A DNA stretch of 64,000 nucleotides from Erythrobacter sp. JK5. Its GTDB lineage: Bacteria > Pseudomonadota > Alphaproteobacteria > Sphingomonadales > Sphingomonadaceae. The notes under the pieces are model-generated. The model worked only from the letters and a program-made list of their open reading frames with translations. It was not told the origin of the DNA and made no database searches. Of this stretch, positions 27,499 to 36,076 are shown in pieces (positions within the stretch are counted from its first letter, which is position 1; each line of letters begins with the position of its first letter). Both the position numbers and the translations under genes were made by a program. The stretch is from contig NZ_CP073577.1 of NCBI RefSeq assembly GCF_018205975.1, forward strand, positions 3,038,001 to 3,102,000, read 5' to 3'.

Positions 27499-27675
27499 AT
27501 GGGCAAGCGAGACTATGGCGGGATGACGGTGAATGAGCGGCTGTTTGCCTCTGGTCTCTTAGACGACTTTGATCGCGCCTTGTCCAATGGTGATAAAGCG
27601 GCGATTGAAGAGATTCTCGAAAAAGTCGATGTCGATCCCAATCTTGCAAAAAGCATTTTGAGCGATGGTTGTTAG
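27499..27675 (+). CDS. Small conserved-type protein, 58 residues
   Basis: A short gene from ATG 27499 to TAG 27673-27675, reading MGKRDYGGMTVNERLFASG, then LLDDFDRALSNGDKAAIEEI and ending in LAKSILSDGC. The pattern (MTVNERLF...LLDDFDRA...GD...I..IL..V) is one I associate with small helical proteins common in sphingomonad genomes, so it is probably a real gene. No function known. Confidence 0.55.
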   Translation: MGKRDYGGMTVNERLFASGLLDDFDRALSNGDKAAIEEILEKVDVDPNLAKSILSDGC

Positions 27676-28001
27676 CGGTTCTGCGCAGGGCAAAGACAGC
27701 GACCAGGCCGACTCTTCAGGCTGAGTTGTTATGGCACTCTGAAGCAACGACGAGCATGGTCGATTCCAAGCATCTATACTCAAGTTCCGTGCGCACAGAT
27801 CCGGATGGCTGGAGCAAAGCGTGAACTTTCGGAGGAGTGCATTTGTTCTGGTGTCAGAACGCATCAGGGGAAATCCACGGCGTCGACAATCTGAATCAGT
27901 TGCAGCGCTGAGTTGGCGTTTCCATGAGTGAACCGATTGCCGGACGCGCAGATGCGCAGGGCAGGGTCATCTTCGCTGCTTTGGTATGGGGTGCCTCGGG
28001 C
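27676..28001. other. Gene-free stretch
   Basis: About 330 bases upstream of the IS5-type remnant. No convincing gene, repeat or RNA structure seen. Confidence 0.35.
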
Positions 28002-28215
28002 CGACAATCACCGATCATCTGCGACTTCATCTTCGTGATCCTTAACGCACTGCCCTGTCGCGAAGTACTGCGCCAATACGGTCGAGACAAAACGATCAAC
28101 AACCGTTTCATTCAATGGAGCCGAATTGGGAGTGATTGACCCAATCTCGGTATCCTTGGTGGGTAAAGGTGGTCTGAACTCCCAGCTTTACGTGGACTGC
28201 GATGGCAAGGGGTGA
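28002..28215 (+). pseudogene. IS5-family transposase remnant
   Basis: Two fragments in different frames that match the N-terminal part of IS5-type DDE transposases. 28002-28139 reads FIFVILNALPCREVLRQYGR, then DKTINNRFIQWSRIG (family: GILWVLRTGAPWRDLP..YG..TT.YNRF.RW...G). 28162-28215 reads GKGGLNSQLYVDCDGKG (family: GGLTTKIHALCDGRG). Terminal inverted repeats and the DDE core are absent. A scar of an old insertion. Confidence 0.5.
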
Positions 28216-28278
28216 GTCCACGGCCAAGGAAGTACACTCCCGCTTTGCAGTCTCTCCAAATGAACATGGGTAAATCAA

Positions 28279-28872
28279 TTAGCGGAGTGATTCTCTGGCG
28301 ATTAAATCGACATGCGATGCTGTTATGGTTTCACCTTCTTTCCAATATTCGTCCCTCTTGATCCGTCCTGGTTCAAAAATATAAGCGAAACCGGAATTGA
28401 AAGCTGTTGTTGACGAAGATTGGTTTTGAGTTTTTTCCGCTGTAAAATCATACTTGCCGTCATTTCCGACGGAGACAAGCGACATTTCACTTACAATGCC
28501 TGAAGCACAGAAGTGCGTTGCCCGAATTTTCCCGTTGTCCATATTAAAGACGGTCAACTCTTTCAAAAGACCCTCATCAGTCGCGAAGACCCATGTTTCT
28601 GTAACAATGCTGCCTCTTGACATCACTTCGTACTCTACGAAGGAACCTCTCTTTGACCCAGCGATATCATGCTTACCTTCCAGCGAAATTAGCAAATCAA
28701 ACAATGTGTTATCGCGCAAATCCGTGATCGAATGTTGAGCAGGCTCGGATACATTTTCCTCTGAAGCGGCATCGATCTCACCGATATCTTGAGCTGGATC
28801 GGTCGCCATGAGTGATGAAGGAGGCAGAAGCATCCCAAGGAAAATCAGGCGATGAAAAATGAGCTTCTTCAT
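28279..28872 (-). CDS. Hypothetical secreted protein
   Basis: A 197-residue protein with signal peptide (KLIFHRLIFLGMLLPPSSLM, cleavage near MAT) and a beta-rich body (KRGSFVEYEVMSRGSIVTET). Acidic region after the signal. Follows the DUF5694-like gene on the same strand, 66 bp downstream. No family recognised. Confidence 0.6.
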   Translation of the reverse strand: MKKLIFHRLIFLGMLLPPSSLMATDPAQDIGEIDAASEENVSEPAQHSITDLRDNTLFDLLISLEGKHDIAGSKRGSFVEYEVMSRGSIVTETWVFATDEGLLKELTVFNMDNGKIRATHFCASGIVSEMSLVSVGNDGKYDFTAEKTQNQSSSTTAFNSGFAYIFEPGRIKRDEYWKEGETITASHVDLIARESLR

Positions 28873-28938
28873 TTCATATCCTTCGGTGAGCCAGAAGTGC
28901 AGGGCCGGAGCATAATGAAGTGTAATCTAAAAGTCTGC

Positions 28939-30024
28939 TCACTCCAAGAATGGCTCAGTATTGACGATCTTGAAGTCGTGCATTTGGTCCAAGTAGGCTT
29001 CAAAATAGGGCTTGTGTGATGCTCCTACAATCGACAGCACCCTACCGCCCGGCTTCGTTGCGGCCGCTTCAACAATAGATGCGACCATTCTCAGGTTTCG
29101 TGTCTGGAACCATGCTACATATTTGCGCCCATATCCTTCTGGCAGGGCATCGTTCATCGCCTTGCGGAAGTCGTAATCCATGGCAAAAGATTGTGCTTTG
29201 GGTGAGTTATAGAAACGGAAAGCCCGCAAGACTCCGCCTTCGCTTCGAATATCTACTTCGACTGTCTCCATCTCGCTTTGATCGGGCACTGGTTCCGATC
29301 GCCAGATTTCCTGCATTCGGTCCCAGAACCCATCATCGAAGTTTGCGAAAATCGCGTCTGAGCTGTGATTATCAATAGGGTAGATGCGAGCATGCCCCAG
29401 CCTTGCTGCCAAGCGGGCTCCGATTTGCGCGCTCTCGTTTGGGCGTTCAGATAGTTCTTTGAGGAAAGTTGCGGATCGTTCGCCGAGCCCATCTGGCGCT
29501 CGTTTCTCTGCTTCCGCAAGCTGGAACCACTGTACCAGCCCAGAATAAGGATCACCTGCGGCGAGAAATGCTGCTGCCAAATGGCGCCTCTGGCTCGCCG
29601 CCGGTTGTGCAGGCCATGCAGAGAGAATGTGACGAATTTCTGCTACCGCTTCGCTGTCAGTCAGGCCCGATTCCAGCTGATATTCTCGGGCATCGAAGCA
29701 ATAGTCTTTGGCGACTCCAGGGTACTCGCTGGGATATTGCCTTAGAAGCCAGCACTCTCCACCAGATACCGCCTCAATGGTAACTATATCAGGGCTATAT
29801 CGCTCGAGTCGTTGGAGCAACGGTTCCAATTCGCTAGTTGTCAGAGGGGTCTCCAGCGACGCTAAATGCGTCGATCCAAGGACCATAACTTCCGTGGGCG
29901 CGACCATCAGGGCCCTGTCCACCCCTCTAAGATCGACGACTTGTGCCCGAATCTGAAGTGGCATCGCTGCAAAGAGCAGTGTGACGAAAAGTATCGACTT
30001 CCTCGACTGGAACAGTGACGCCAT
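28939..30024 (-). CDS. Exported DUF5694/TraB-like protein
   Basis: A 361-residue protein with a signal peptide (ILFVTLLFAAMPLQIRA) and a TraB/ChaN-type alpha-beta fold: VMVLGSTHLAS near the N-terminus, a DIVTIEAVSGGECW strand, a central helical part, and RVLSIVGASHKPYFEAYL near the C-terminus. The paired G-x-x-H motifs at each end are the conserved signature of this superfamily (DUF5694 best fit). The biochemical role is unknown; some relatives bind haem or act as membrane metalloproteases. Confidence 0.7.
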   Translation of the reverse strand: MASLFQSRKSILFVTLLFAAMPLQIRAQVVDLRGVDRALMVAPTEVMVLGSTHLASLETPLTTSELEPLLQRLERYSPDIVTIEAVSGGECWLLRQYPSEYPGVAKDYCFDAREYQLESGLTDSEAVAEIRHILSAWPAQPAASQRRHLAAAFLAAGDPYSGLVQWFQLAEAEKRAPDGLGERSATFLKELSERPNESAQIGARLAARLGHARIYPIDNHSSDAIFANFDDGFWDRMQEIWRSEPVPDQSEMETVEVDIRSEGGVLRAFRFYNSPKAQSFAMDYDFRKAMNDALPEGYGRKYVAWFQTRNLRMVASIVEAAATKPGGRVLSIVGASHKPYFEAYLDQMHDFKIVNTEPFLE

Positions 30025-30154
30025 ACATTCTCCTGCCGCCTTCTAAGCCCTATAGGTGCTGTCTATCGTTCGCGAAGCGCGCGGTCCAAGCTATTCCAAT
30101 TAGAGCAGCAGACGGATAGAGATAGCGACAATTGGTCTTGGCAAGATCATGGCG

Positions 30155-30685
30155 CTAGACTTTCCTTTTGATAGGCGAGGCAGGACCATCATCAGCCAGG
30201 TTCGCGATCTCTGACGTTTCGAGTATCCACGGCTCCCATTCCGTCTCAGGACGTGCTCCCAGGCTGGCATAGAAGCTCTTCGCCGCGCTGTTCGAGGGGA
30301 TGACGGTCCAGCCGATGCGTCTGGCCTCGATTGCGAGCGCATGCCGAGCCACCTCGCGCATCAGCTTTGCCCCCACGCCTGCTCCGCGCGCTTCGGGAAG
30401 GACAAACAGTTCCTTGAGCACCAGCGTAGGACGCAGATCATAGGTCCATGGGATCACATAGGTCACCGCCATTCCGATGACCCGATTGGTCGCCGAAGCT
30501 ACGGCAACAAACGCATCGAACGTGGGACGGTCAGTGTCGAAACCGGCCCGAAGAATCGCCACTTCATCGACCTCGAACGCATCGAGATATCCCTCGAACT
30601 CTGCGAGGCTGCGCATGAGCGCCAACAGTTCGTGCACGTCACTCCTCTTGGCACGGCGAACCAGCACAGCGTCAGTAGGGGCCAT
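30155..30685 (-). CDS. GNAT-family N-acetyltransferase
   Basis: A 176-residue acetyltransferase. The start at ATG 30685 (MAPTDAVLVRRAKRSDVHEL) overlaps the end of the preceding gene by 14 bases and gives a canonical GNAT N-terminus. Motif A (LVLKELFVLPEARGAGVGAK, then LMREVARHA) binds the acetyl-CoA pyrophosphate, and motif B follows in IEARRIGWTVIPSNSAAKSFY. Last gene of the long overlapping minus-strand operon; substrate unknown. Confidence 0.9.
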   Translation of the reverse strand: MAPTDAVLVRRAKRSDVHELLALMRSLAEFEGYLDAFEVDEVAILRAGFDTDRPTFDAFVAVASATNRVIGMAVTYVIPWTYDLRPTLVLKELFVLPEARGAGVGAKLMREVARHALAIEARRIGWTVIPSNSAAKSFYASLGARPETEWEPWILETSEIANLADDGPASPIKRKV

Positions 30686-31139
30686 CGGGCAACCTGTCTT
30701 CGAGGTAGAACTTCCCGCGCCTCGCCGGGTCGGACATATGCCGAACCCAAGCGTCCCGCTCGTGGCTGATGACGATATGTTCCCAGACGCAGGCGTGAAA
30801 ACGGCACCCGTCCTGCGACACGAAGCCATTCTGTGCATCGTCGCACGAAGCAAGGTGTCGCATGGCAATGTCACCATGGGCCCACCAGTGGAGGAGCAGC
30901 CAGTTGCTCATCTCGCCGGCGTGCAGGATCGCATAGCCGAGACGATGATCGTTGCCTTCTTGGGCGACCATCGCTGGCAGAACTTCGACTGCGTAGTCAT
31001 GCGCAAGTTGAGCCAGCCCATCCGGCTCGCGGTCTACATCTTGGCGGACGATCACATAGGCTTTGAGACAGGTTGCCGAGGCCCTCCAAATGCCTGCGAA
31101 CCGGAAACGGCGGATTTTGTAGGGCTTGATTTCAGTCAC
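30672..31139 (-). CDS. Hypothetical protein of the MocR-linked operon
   Basis: A 155-residue protein that starts at a GTG overlapping the DinB stop (GTGA) and ends inside the GNAT start. It has a histidine/tryptophan-rich core (GEMSNWLLLHWWAHGDIAMR, and CRFHACVWEHIVISHERDAW) with the look of a small catalytic or ligand-binding domain. No signal or membrane segment. Occurrence between DinB and GNAT genes suggests a soluble small-molecule or stress function. Confidence 0.7.
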   Translation of the reverse strand: MTEIKPYKIRRFRFAGIWRASATCLKAYVIVRQDVDREPDGLAQLAHDYAVEVLPAMVAQEGNDHRLGYAILHAGEMSNWLLLHWWAHGDIAMRHLASCDDAQNGFVSQDGCRFHACVWEHIVISHERDAWVRHMSDPARRGKFYLEDRLPDGPY

Positions 31140-31858
31140 GCGGAAGGAACTTCAGGCAGGATCGCCAACAGATCGGTTGTTCCCGGATCAACCCCGAATT
31201 GCGACAGCAGCGTCGTCACCTGTCCGCGGTGGTGCGTTTGGTGATTGAACAGGTGCTGCAACACCGCGCCGCAGTTCTTCCTGAACCGCGTGCCATTGGA
31301 GATTGCATACTCAAGGGTGTCCTCGAGATGGGCCGGATCGACTTCGGAAACAAAGGCAAAAAGCAAACCGTCCAGATGGAGACGCGCATTCGCGAATTCT
31401 CCGAGGCCACGGTGCAGCACTTCATCATTCGCGGTCGGCGAGTGCATCTCTGCGACTGGGCTCAGGATGCGAAATCCAAACTGGCGTTCGAAGCGCTGGA
31501 GCCAGGTGATGTCCCAGACCATGAGGTGGTTCATCGTCCCCATGATTGATTTGAAGAACGCGCCGCGATCCTCCCATAGCTGGTCGCCGGAAAGCTTCGC
31601 CAGCGCGTCAAGCAAATTGCCGTTCATCCATGAATTGTATTGAGCAAGGCGAACGAAAGCGGAGGTCGGCTGCCCCTCTCCGCACCGGGCGATCCGGGGA
31701 TCGAACATTGCAACAGCGGCGGCAAACTTGTCGCGGCAGTCGGGATTGCAAAAGCCAACCGTGCTCCCGCGATAGCTGGTCAGAGCGTCTGCAGAGACGG
31801 GATTGCCCGACCATGGGCAAACGTCATTGAGCGGTATGGCATTTGTGCTTTCGCTCAT
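31136..31858 (-). CDS. DinB-family protein with N-terminal YHS-like segment
   Basis: A 240-residue protein. ATG 31858 is preferred over a TTG two codons earlier, which would overlap the upstream stop. Residues 10-50 form a YHS-like metal segment (CPWSGNPVSADALTSYRGST, then VGFCNPDCRDKFAAAV). The rest is a DinB four-helix bundle with metal-binding histidines in MNHLMVWDITWL and LQHLFNHQTHHRGQ. DinB-fold enzymes include metal-dependent thiol transferases and maleylpyruvate isomerases; with a GST gene in the operon a thiol-linked detoxification role is plausible. Confidence 0.85.
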   Translation of the reverse strand: MSESTNAIPLNDVCPWSGNPVSADALTSYRGSTVGFCNPDCRDKFAAAVAMFDPRIARCGEGQPTSAFVRLAQYNSWMNGNLLDALAKLSGDQLWEDRGAFFKSIMGTMNHLMVWDITWLQRFERQFGFRILSPVAEMHSPTANDEVLHRGLGEFANARLHLDGLLFAFVSEVDPAHLEDTLEYAISNGTRFRKNCGAVLQHLFNHQTHHRGQVTTLLSQFGVDPGTTDLLAILPEVPSA

Positions 31859-31860
31859 TC

Positions 31861-32535
31861 TCAATCGCCCTCATCCCAGATCCAGTCGGGGCATGAGGTG
31901 TCGAGGTCAACGCGGGATCGCGGCGTGCCATCGTCGCTGATCATCAGCATGTAGCCCTGCGGTCCGCCATAGGCGATCATCGGCAACGGTCGCGCGGGAT
32001 CATGGCGGGACATATCGTGTCCGATATCCTCATTGGTCAGGTCAGGGGCGTAGAACATCACATGCGGCGGAAAGAAGCCGAGTTCTCCCGTCTGCCAATT
32101 GACCGGTCGGTTGTAGCGCGAAAGCATATAGGCCACGCCAGGTCGGCGCGGGGAAATGAACTGGCCACTATCGAACCTCTGCGACACATCCGCAGCCACC
32201 GCATCGACGGGCTCGCCTTGGGCAAGGCGGTTTCCGAAATGGACAATCTTCGGGATGATGGTTGTCGTCCCTTCAGCGTCAAAACAGGTCGGCTTCAAAA
32301 CCCGCGGATGGTCACGGTTGACGATGCATGTGAACTTGTTGCTGCTCTCTCGCTCGAGCCTGAAACCGTCCCGTCCCAGCACGTAGACTCCGGCATCCTC
32401 GCGCAGCCATTCCGGGGCCGCGCTCAAGGCAAGCGAGACCTCGCAGGCCTCCGGCAAGAAAGGGAGCGCTGATCGGTCGGAGACGGAGCTGCTAGCCGAC
32501 GCGAGGCTGACGATAAGAACGATTGCGGCCTTCAT
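31861..32535 (-). CDS. Hypothetical secreted protein
   Basis: A 224-residue exported protein from ATG 32535 (MKAAIVLIVSLASASSSVS), one base after the stop of the DUF885 gene. After the signal comes CEVSLALSAAPEWLREDAGV, then a beta-rich domain with FTCIVNRDHPRVLKPTCFD, probably stabilised by disulfides, ending in CPDWIWDEGD. No family recognised with confidence. Confidence 0.7.
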   Translation of the reverse strand: MKAAIVLIVSLASASSSVSDRSALPFLPEACEVSLALSAAPEWLREDAGVYVLGRDGFRLERESSNKFTCIVNRDHPRVLKPTCFDAEGTTTIIPKIVHFGNRLAQGEPVDAVAADVSQRFDSGQFISPRRPGVAYMLSRYNRPVNWQTGELGFFPPHVMFYAPDLTNEDIGHDMSRHDPARPLPMIAYGGPQGYMLMISDDGTPRSRVDLDTSCPDWIWDEGD

Positions 32536-32536
32536 G

Positions 32537-34435
32537 CTATTGTCCTTTCTGTTCATTGATCCAGGCCTCCACTCGCCGCGCGAGCACCGCCATCGGCATC
32601 GGACCCTCACGCAGAACCAGATCATGAAATTCGCGAATGTCGAACTTGTCGCCGAGCTCGCTTTCGGCCCGCGCGCGCAGCCTCTGGAACTGGATCATCC
32701 CAAGCTTGTAGGAAGCAGCCTGACCGGGCCAGACAGCATAGCGATCGATCTCTCGCTGGATCGATTCACGGCTTTCACCGGTGACGCCGACCATGTAATC
32801 GATGGCCTCCTCGCGGCTCCAGCGTTTGTGATGAATTCCGGTGTCGACCACCAGCCGCGCGGCCCGGTAGTTTTCCATCCTGAGCCGTCCGAGGTCACCC
32901 AATCGGTCGCCCTCATACAGCCCCATCTCCTTGGCCAGTTCCTCGGCGTAAAGCGCCCAACCTTCGCCATAGTCACCGAACCACATCATGTTCTGGAGCA
33001 ACGGCAGGCCTTCAATCGACAGTGCTGCCGATGCCTGGAAGTGATGGCCCGGCACAGCCTCGTGGAACACCAGCGAGCGGAGTGTGTAGGTCGGAATATC
33101 GGCCGCACTCTTCATGTTGATCCAGAAAATGCCCGGTCGCGAACCGTCGAGCGGCGGTGGGGTGTAGTATCCACCTGATGATGCATCCTGTTCGTGACTG
33201 GGTATCCTGCGCACCTCAACCTGCTGTTGGGGCACGCGCTTAAACCAGTTGGGCGAGAGCGCCATGACTCGATCGACATCGCGCTGCAGCTCGCCGATCA
33301 GAGTTGCTTTGGCCTCATCGGTATCTTCGATCAGGTAGGCGGGATCACGCGCAAGCTGCGTCATACGTTCGCCCACGGTGCCTTCTGTGTAGCCGACCTC
33401 GCGAAGTATCTCGTCCATCTGGCGCTGGATTCGAGCGACATCGGCTACGCCAATCTCGTGGATTTCATCAGGAGACAGCCCATTCGCGCCCCAGGCTTCG
33501 ATGGCAACCCGATACATCGCCTCACCCCGTGGCAGGCGCCAAAGTCCGGCATCCGAACCGGCTTCGGGGACCAGCTGTGCGATCCGATCACCGAACCGGA
33601 TGTAAGCCGGAAACACCTCCGTTCCAAGCAATTGTGCTGCTTGCGCTTCGTACCGCGCCCGTTCGACTTCGGTCAGGTCATCAATGGTCGCCAATCTGCT
33701 CGAAAAGCTGTTCATGAGTGGGCTTTCGAGTGCGCTGCCAGCGGCAAAACTGCGTGCAGATGCCGCTATCGCTTCGAGCGCAAAGTAGGGCGGGACCACG
33801 CCCTTTTGCGCATCCTCCTGGGCCGCATCCGCCAACTCATCCAGAACGCGATCGATCTCACTCAAACGCGCCAGCCAGTCTTGCGCATCCTTCCTGTTGT
33901 TCAGCGGATGTTGTGCGATCAACAGTCGAGGAAGATCAACCTGAGGGCCGAACAGCTGGTTGACCGCATAGGGTGCGCCTGCCGACAGCATCGAAGGCAG
34001 GCCGACGCCGAATTTGTTTTGCTGCGCCGCCAGTTCGTAAGCGTTGAGCATGACATCATAGGTAACGCGGTCGCTTGCCGTCAGGCTATCGCGATCAATT
34101 GTCCGCAGCTCAGCCAGCATAGCTTCGACGTCGCGGCCCAGCCGGTCGTTGTCTTTCGGCGAATAGCTGCTCAGCCGGGCAGCAAAGCCTTCTCCTGCAA
34201 CTTCCTCATCGACGCCAAGTTGCGTCGCCCATTCAGGCGAGGCACCCAGTATGATCGCTACGTGGCGGTCCGCAAGGGAGCGAAGTCTTGTTACCGGGGC
34301 CTCATCGACGGCGGAACCGGACTCTTGCACCGTATCCTGCGCGAAGGCCTTGGGAACCTGGCCTCCAGCGATTGCGATGCCTGTAACGGCGGCAGCGGCC
34401 AGAATCCGTATGGGTCGGCTGTAAATGCTTTTCAC
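32537..34435 (-). CDS. Exported DUF885-family peptidase-like protein
   Basis: A 632-residue protein starting at a GTG that overlaps the upstream stop (GTGA). The signal peptide reads SIYSRPIRILAAAAVTGIAI with cleavage near AFA-Q. The DUF885 body contains the putative metallopeptidase motif SLVFHEAVPGHHFQ and the downstream GEGWALYAEELAKEMG segment that normally supplies another zinc ligand. Full-length for the family. Probably a periplasmic carboxypeptidase-like hydrolase. Confidence 0.88.
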   Translation of the reverse strand: MKSIYSRPIRILAAAAVTGIAIAGGQVPKAFAQDTVQESGSAVDEAPVTRLRSLADRHVAIILGASPEWATQLGVDEEVAGEGFAARLSSYSPKDNDRLGRDVEAMLAELRTIDRDSLTASDRVTYDVMLNAYELAAQQNKFGVGLPSMLSAGAPYAVNQLFGPQVDLPRLLIAQHPLNNRKDAQDWLARLSEIDRVLDELADAAQEDAQKGVVPPYFALEAIAASARSFAAGSALESPLMNSFSSRLATIDDLTEVERARYEAQAAQLLGTEVFPAYIRFGDRIAQLVPEAGSDAGLWRLPRGEAMYRVAIEAWGANGLSPDEIHEIGVADVARIQRQMDEILREVGYTEGTVGERMTQLARDPAYLIEDTDEAKATLIGELQRDVDRVMALSPNWFKRVPQQQVEVRRIPSHEQDASSGGYYTPPPLDGSRPGIFWINMKSAADIPTYTLRSLVFHEAVPGHHFQASAALSIEGLPLLQNMMWFGDYGEGWALYAEELAKEMGLYEGDRLGDLGRLRMENYRAARLVVDTGIHHKRWSREEAIDYMVGVTGESRESIQREIDRYAVWPGQAASYKLGMIQFQRLRARAESELGDKFDIREFHDLVLREGPMPMAVLARRVEAWINEQKGQ

Positions 34436-34965
34436 GGCTGGAGTCCTTGCAAGTAATCTATGGTCGGCTCGTCCGGCACTCGTTCGTCCCGGTCGAATTC
34501 CATGATCGAGTTCAGTTCCCAGGTTTTCCCATTGTCTGACGAGAATGACTGCTCCCACCGGGCATGAGCAGGGGTGACATCCGTCCAGCGGAAGCGCACT
34601 TTGATAGGCCGTCCTCTAAGCATGTCGTCGCCAAGGAATTCTGCCACGCCATCGGCAAATCCTCCGATGACCGGCGGCTCCATCCGCTGGTCAGCTGTAT
34701 CGAGCCAGTAGATCCGCCATCGATCGATGCGTGGATCAAACAGGCGTATGGGAGCGCCTTCGAACAGGCGATCATCCACAAGGCGTACGAAGCGCCCGAT
34801 GTTGCCAAAGCCCGCAAAGGCAGGACGGACGATATCGACACCTATCGCTTCCTCCCATTGCGTAGAGCCTGCCAGCCGTTCGCGCAGTGTCCGGTGGCGC
34901 ACCCGCCACTTGCCATGAAGGAAGTCGAAATCGCGCGCGCCAGATAAAGGCAGACAAGCGTTCAC
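34432..34965 (-). CDS. DUF1579-like protein
   Basis: A 177-residue soluble protein starting at a GTG that overlaps the GST stop (GTGA). Pattern DFDFLHGKWRVRHRTLRERL, STQWEEAIG, IRLFDPRIDRWRIYWLD, SFSSDNGKTWELNSIMEFDR is typical of the lipocalin-like DUF1579 group. No catalytic function known; a small-molecule binding barrel is likely. Confidence 0.7.
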   Translation of the reverse strand: MNACLPLSGARDFDFLHGKWRVRHRTLRERLAGSTQWEEAIGVDIVRPAFAGFGNIGRFVRLVDDRLFEGAPIRLFDPRIDRWRIYWLDTADQRMEPPVIGGFADGVAEFLGDDMLRGRPIKVRFRWTDVTPAHARWEQSFSSDNGKTWELNSIMEFDRDERVPDEPTIDYLQGLQP

Positions 34966-35609
34966 GCATAGACCTCGTCGATGTCCACCACCCACGGCTC
35001 TTGCCGGGATGCAGCCTCCCACGCCTTCCATGGTTCAAGCCCCGTGATCGTCTCGCTGTATGCGCGAACCGCGTGATGTTCCGACAGCTCGTAAATGGCG
35101 AGCCTGTTGACGATCGGCGCAAACATCCCGTCGGCTATCGTGAAATCCTTGCCGAACAGAAACGGGCCGCCGAAGCGGTCCAGACAACCGCTCCAGATCG
35201 ACTCAATTCTGGCAACGTCCTTGCGAACATGACGATCTGTCGGGACCGCTTCTACTCGCCGCCGCATGTTCATTGGACAGGCAGCGCGAAGCGCCATGAA
35301 GCCCGCGTGCATCTCGTTGGCGATGCAACGCGCCTCTGCCCGGGCGCTCCGATCGGCGGGCCAAAGCCTTGCCTCCGGGAATTGTTCCGCAAGATATTCG
35401 AGAATGGCCAGCGTTTCCCACACCGTAAGACCATTGTGGGTGAGGACCGGAACCTTGCCGTGGGGCGCAAACTCGAAGAAGTCGGCGTACTCGTTCTCAA
35501 CGTCGAAGGCCCGCAGGTCCTCTTCGAAATCGATGCCCTTCACTTTCATAGTCAGCCATACACGCAGCGACCACGAGGAGTAATTCTTGTTCCCGATATA
35601 GAGCTTCAT
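34962..35609 (-). CDS. Glutathione S-transferase family protein
   Basis: A 215-residue GST: thioredoxin-like N-terminal domain starting MKLYIGNKNYSSWSLRVWLT (Ser near residue 11-12 as the likely thiolate-stabilising residue), GKVPVLTHNGLTVWETLAIL (cis-proline and glutathione gamma-Glu binding), then the helical C-terminal domain with FTIADGMFAPIVNRL. Soluble conjugating or reducing enzyme. Second gene of the overlapping operon under likely control of the MocR regulator. Confidence 0.92.
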   Translation of the reverse strand: MKLYIGNKNYSSWSLRVWLTMKVKGIDFEEDLRAFDVENEYADFFEFAPHGKVPVLTHNGLTVWETLAILEYLAEQFPEARLWPADRSARAEARCIANEMHAGFMALRAACPMNMRRRVEAVPTDRHVRKDVARIESIWSGCLDRFGGPFLFGKDFTIADGMFAPIVNRLAIYELSEHHAVRAYSETITGLEPWKAWEAASRQEPWVVDIDEVYA

Positions 35610-35626
35610 CTTTCAGTCTGCCTCTC

Positions 35627-35986
35627 TCAGTTCAGCTGTTTGCGGTAGGCGTCTTTGGATACGATCAGACCGTCAGCGAACTCGAAGAGATCACAGCCTA
35701 GCGACATGCGTCCGTCGGAATGGTCGTAGCGCCATTTCCAAACCGCGCTTGATCCGAAGATGGTCAGGTCGCTGATGGTCGATTGAACGGTGTCGTCCGT
35801 GCGCAACATCGAGCAAACGAGTCCTTTGATCGCCTCGCGCCCGATTGCGCGCCCTCCCGGGTTAGGACCGATCGAGCTCAGATAACGCCCGTCCGCAGCG
35901 AAACAACGAGCCACGCCATCGGCATCTCCATCCGCCCAAGCCTCGCTCAGGCGAGCCATTACGGATCGTATCTGTTGTTCGTTCAT
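35627..35986 (-). CDS. SnoaL/NTF2-like protein
   Basis: A 119-residue protein with the SnoaL-like NTF2 fold pattern: VMARLSEAWADGDADGVARC, FAADGRYLSSIGPNPGGRAI, GREAIKGLV and a C-terminal strand KWRYDHSDGRMSLGCDLFEF. Such proteins are small cyclases, isomerases or ligand-binding domains. First gene of the eight-gene minus-strand operon, 88 bp from the divergent MocR gene. Confidence 0.85.
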   Translation of the reverse strand: MNEQQIRSVMARLSEAWADGDADGVARCFAADGRYLSSIGPNPGGRAIGREAIKGLVCSMLRTDDTVQSTISDLTIFGSSAVWKWRYDHSDGRMSLGCDLFEFADGLIVSKDAYRKQLN

Positions 35987-36035
35987 CGTCTGCCTTCCGC
36001 GAAGAGACCATTGCCTATCGCGATTATTGGCATAC

Positions 36036-36076
36036 TACTTGAGCCACTTTTTACGATTCGAAGTGGACCACTTAAT
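36036..36076. promoter_or_regulatory. Palindromic operator-like site at the MocR start
   Basis: CCACTT (36044-36049) is followed by the palindrome AAGTGG-A-CCACTT (36061-36073), ending one base before the proposed ATG of the MocR gene and lying between it and the divergent operon. Repeated half-sites of this kind are typical binding sites of MocR/GntR regulators. Control of both directions is inferred. Confidence 0.5.

Noticed and set aside
33194-34456. A 420-residue plus-strand frame
   Set aside because: Antisense to the DUF885 gene, with Cys/Arg/His-rich composition typical of shadow frames in G+C-rich DNA.
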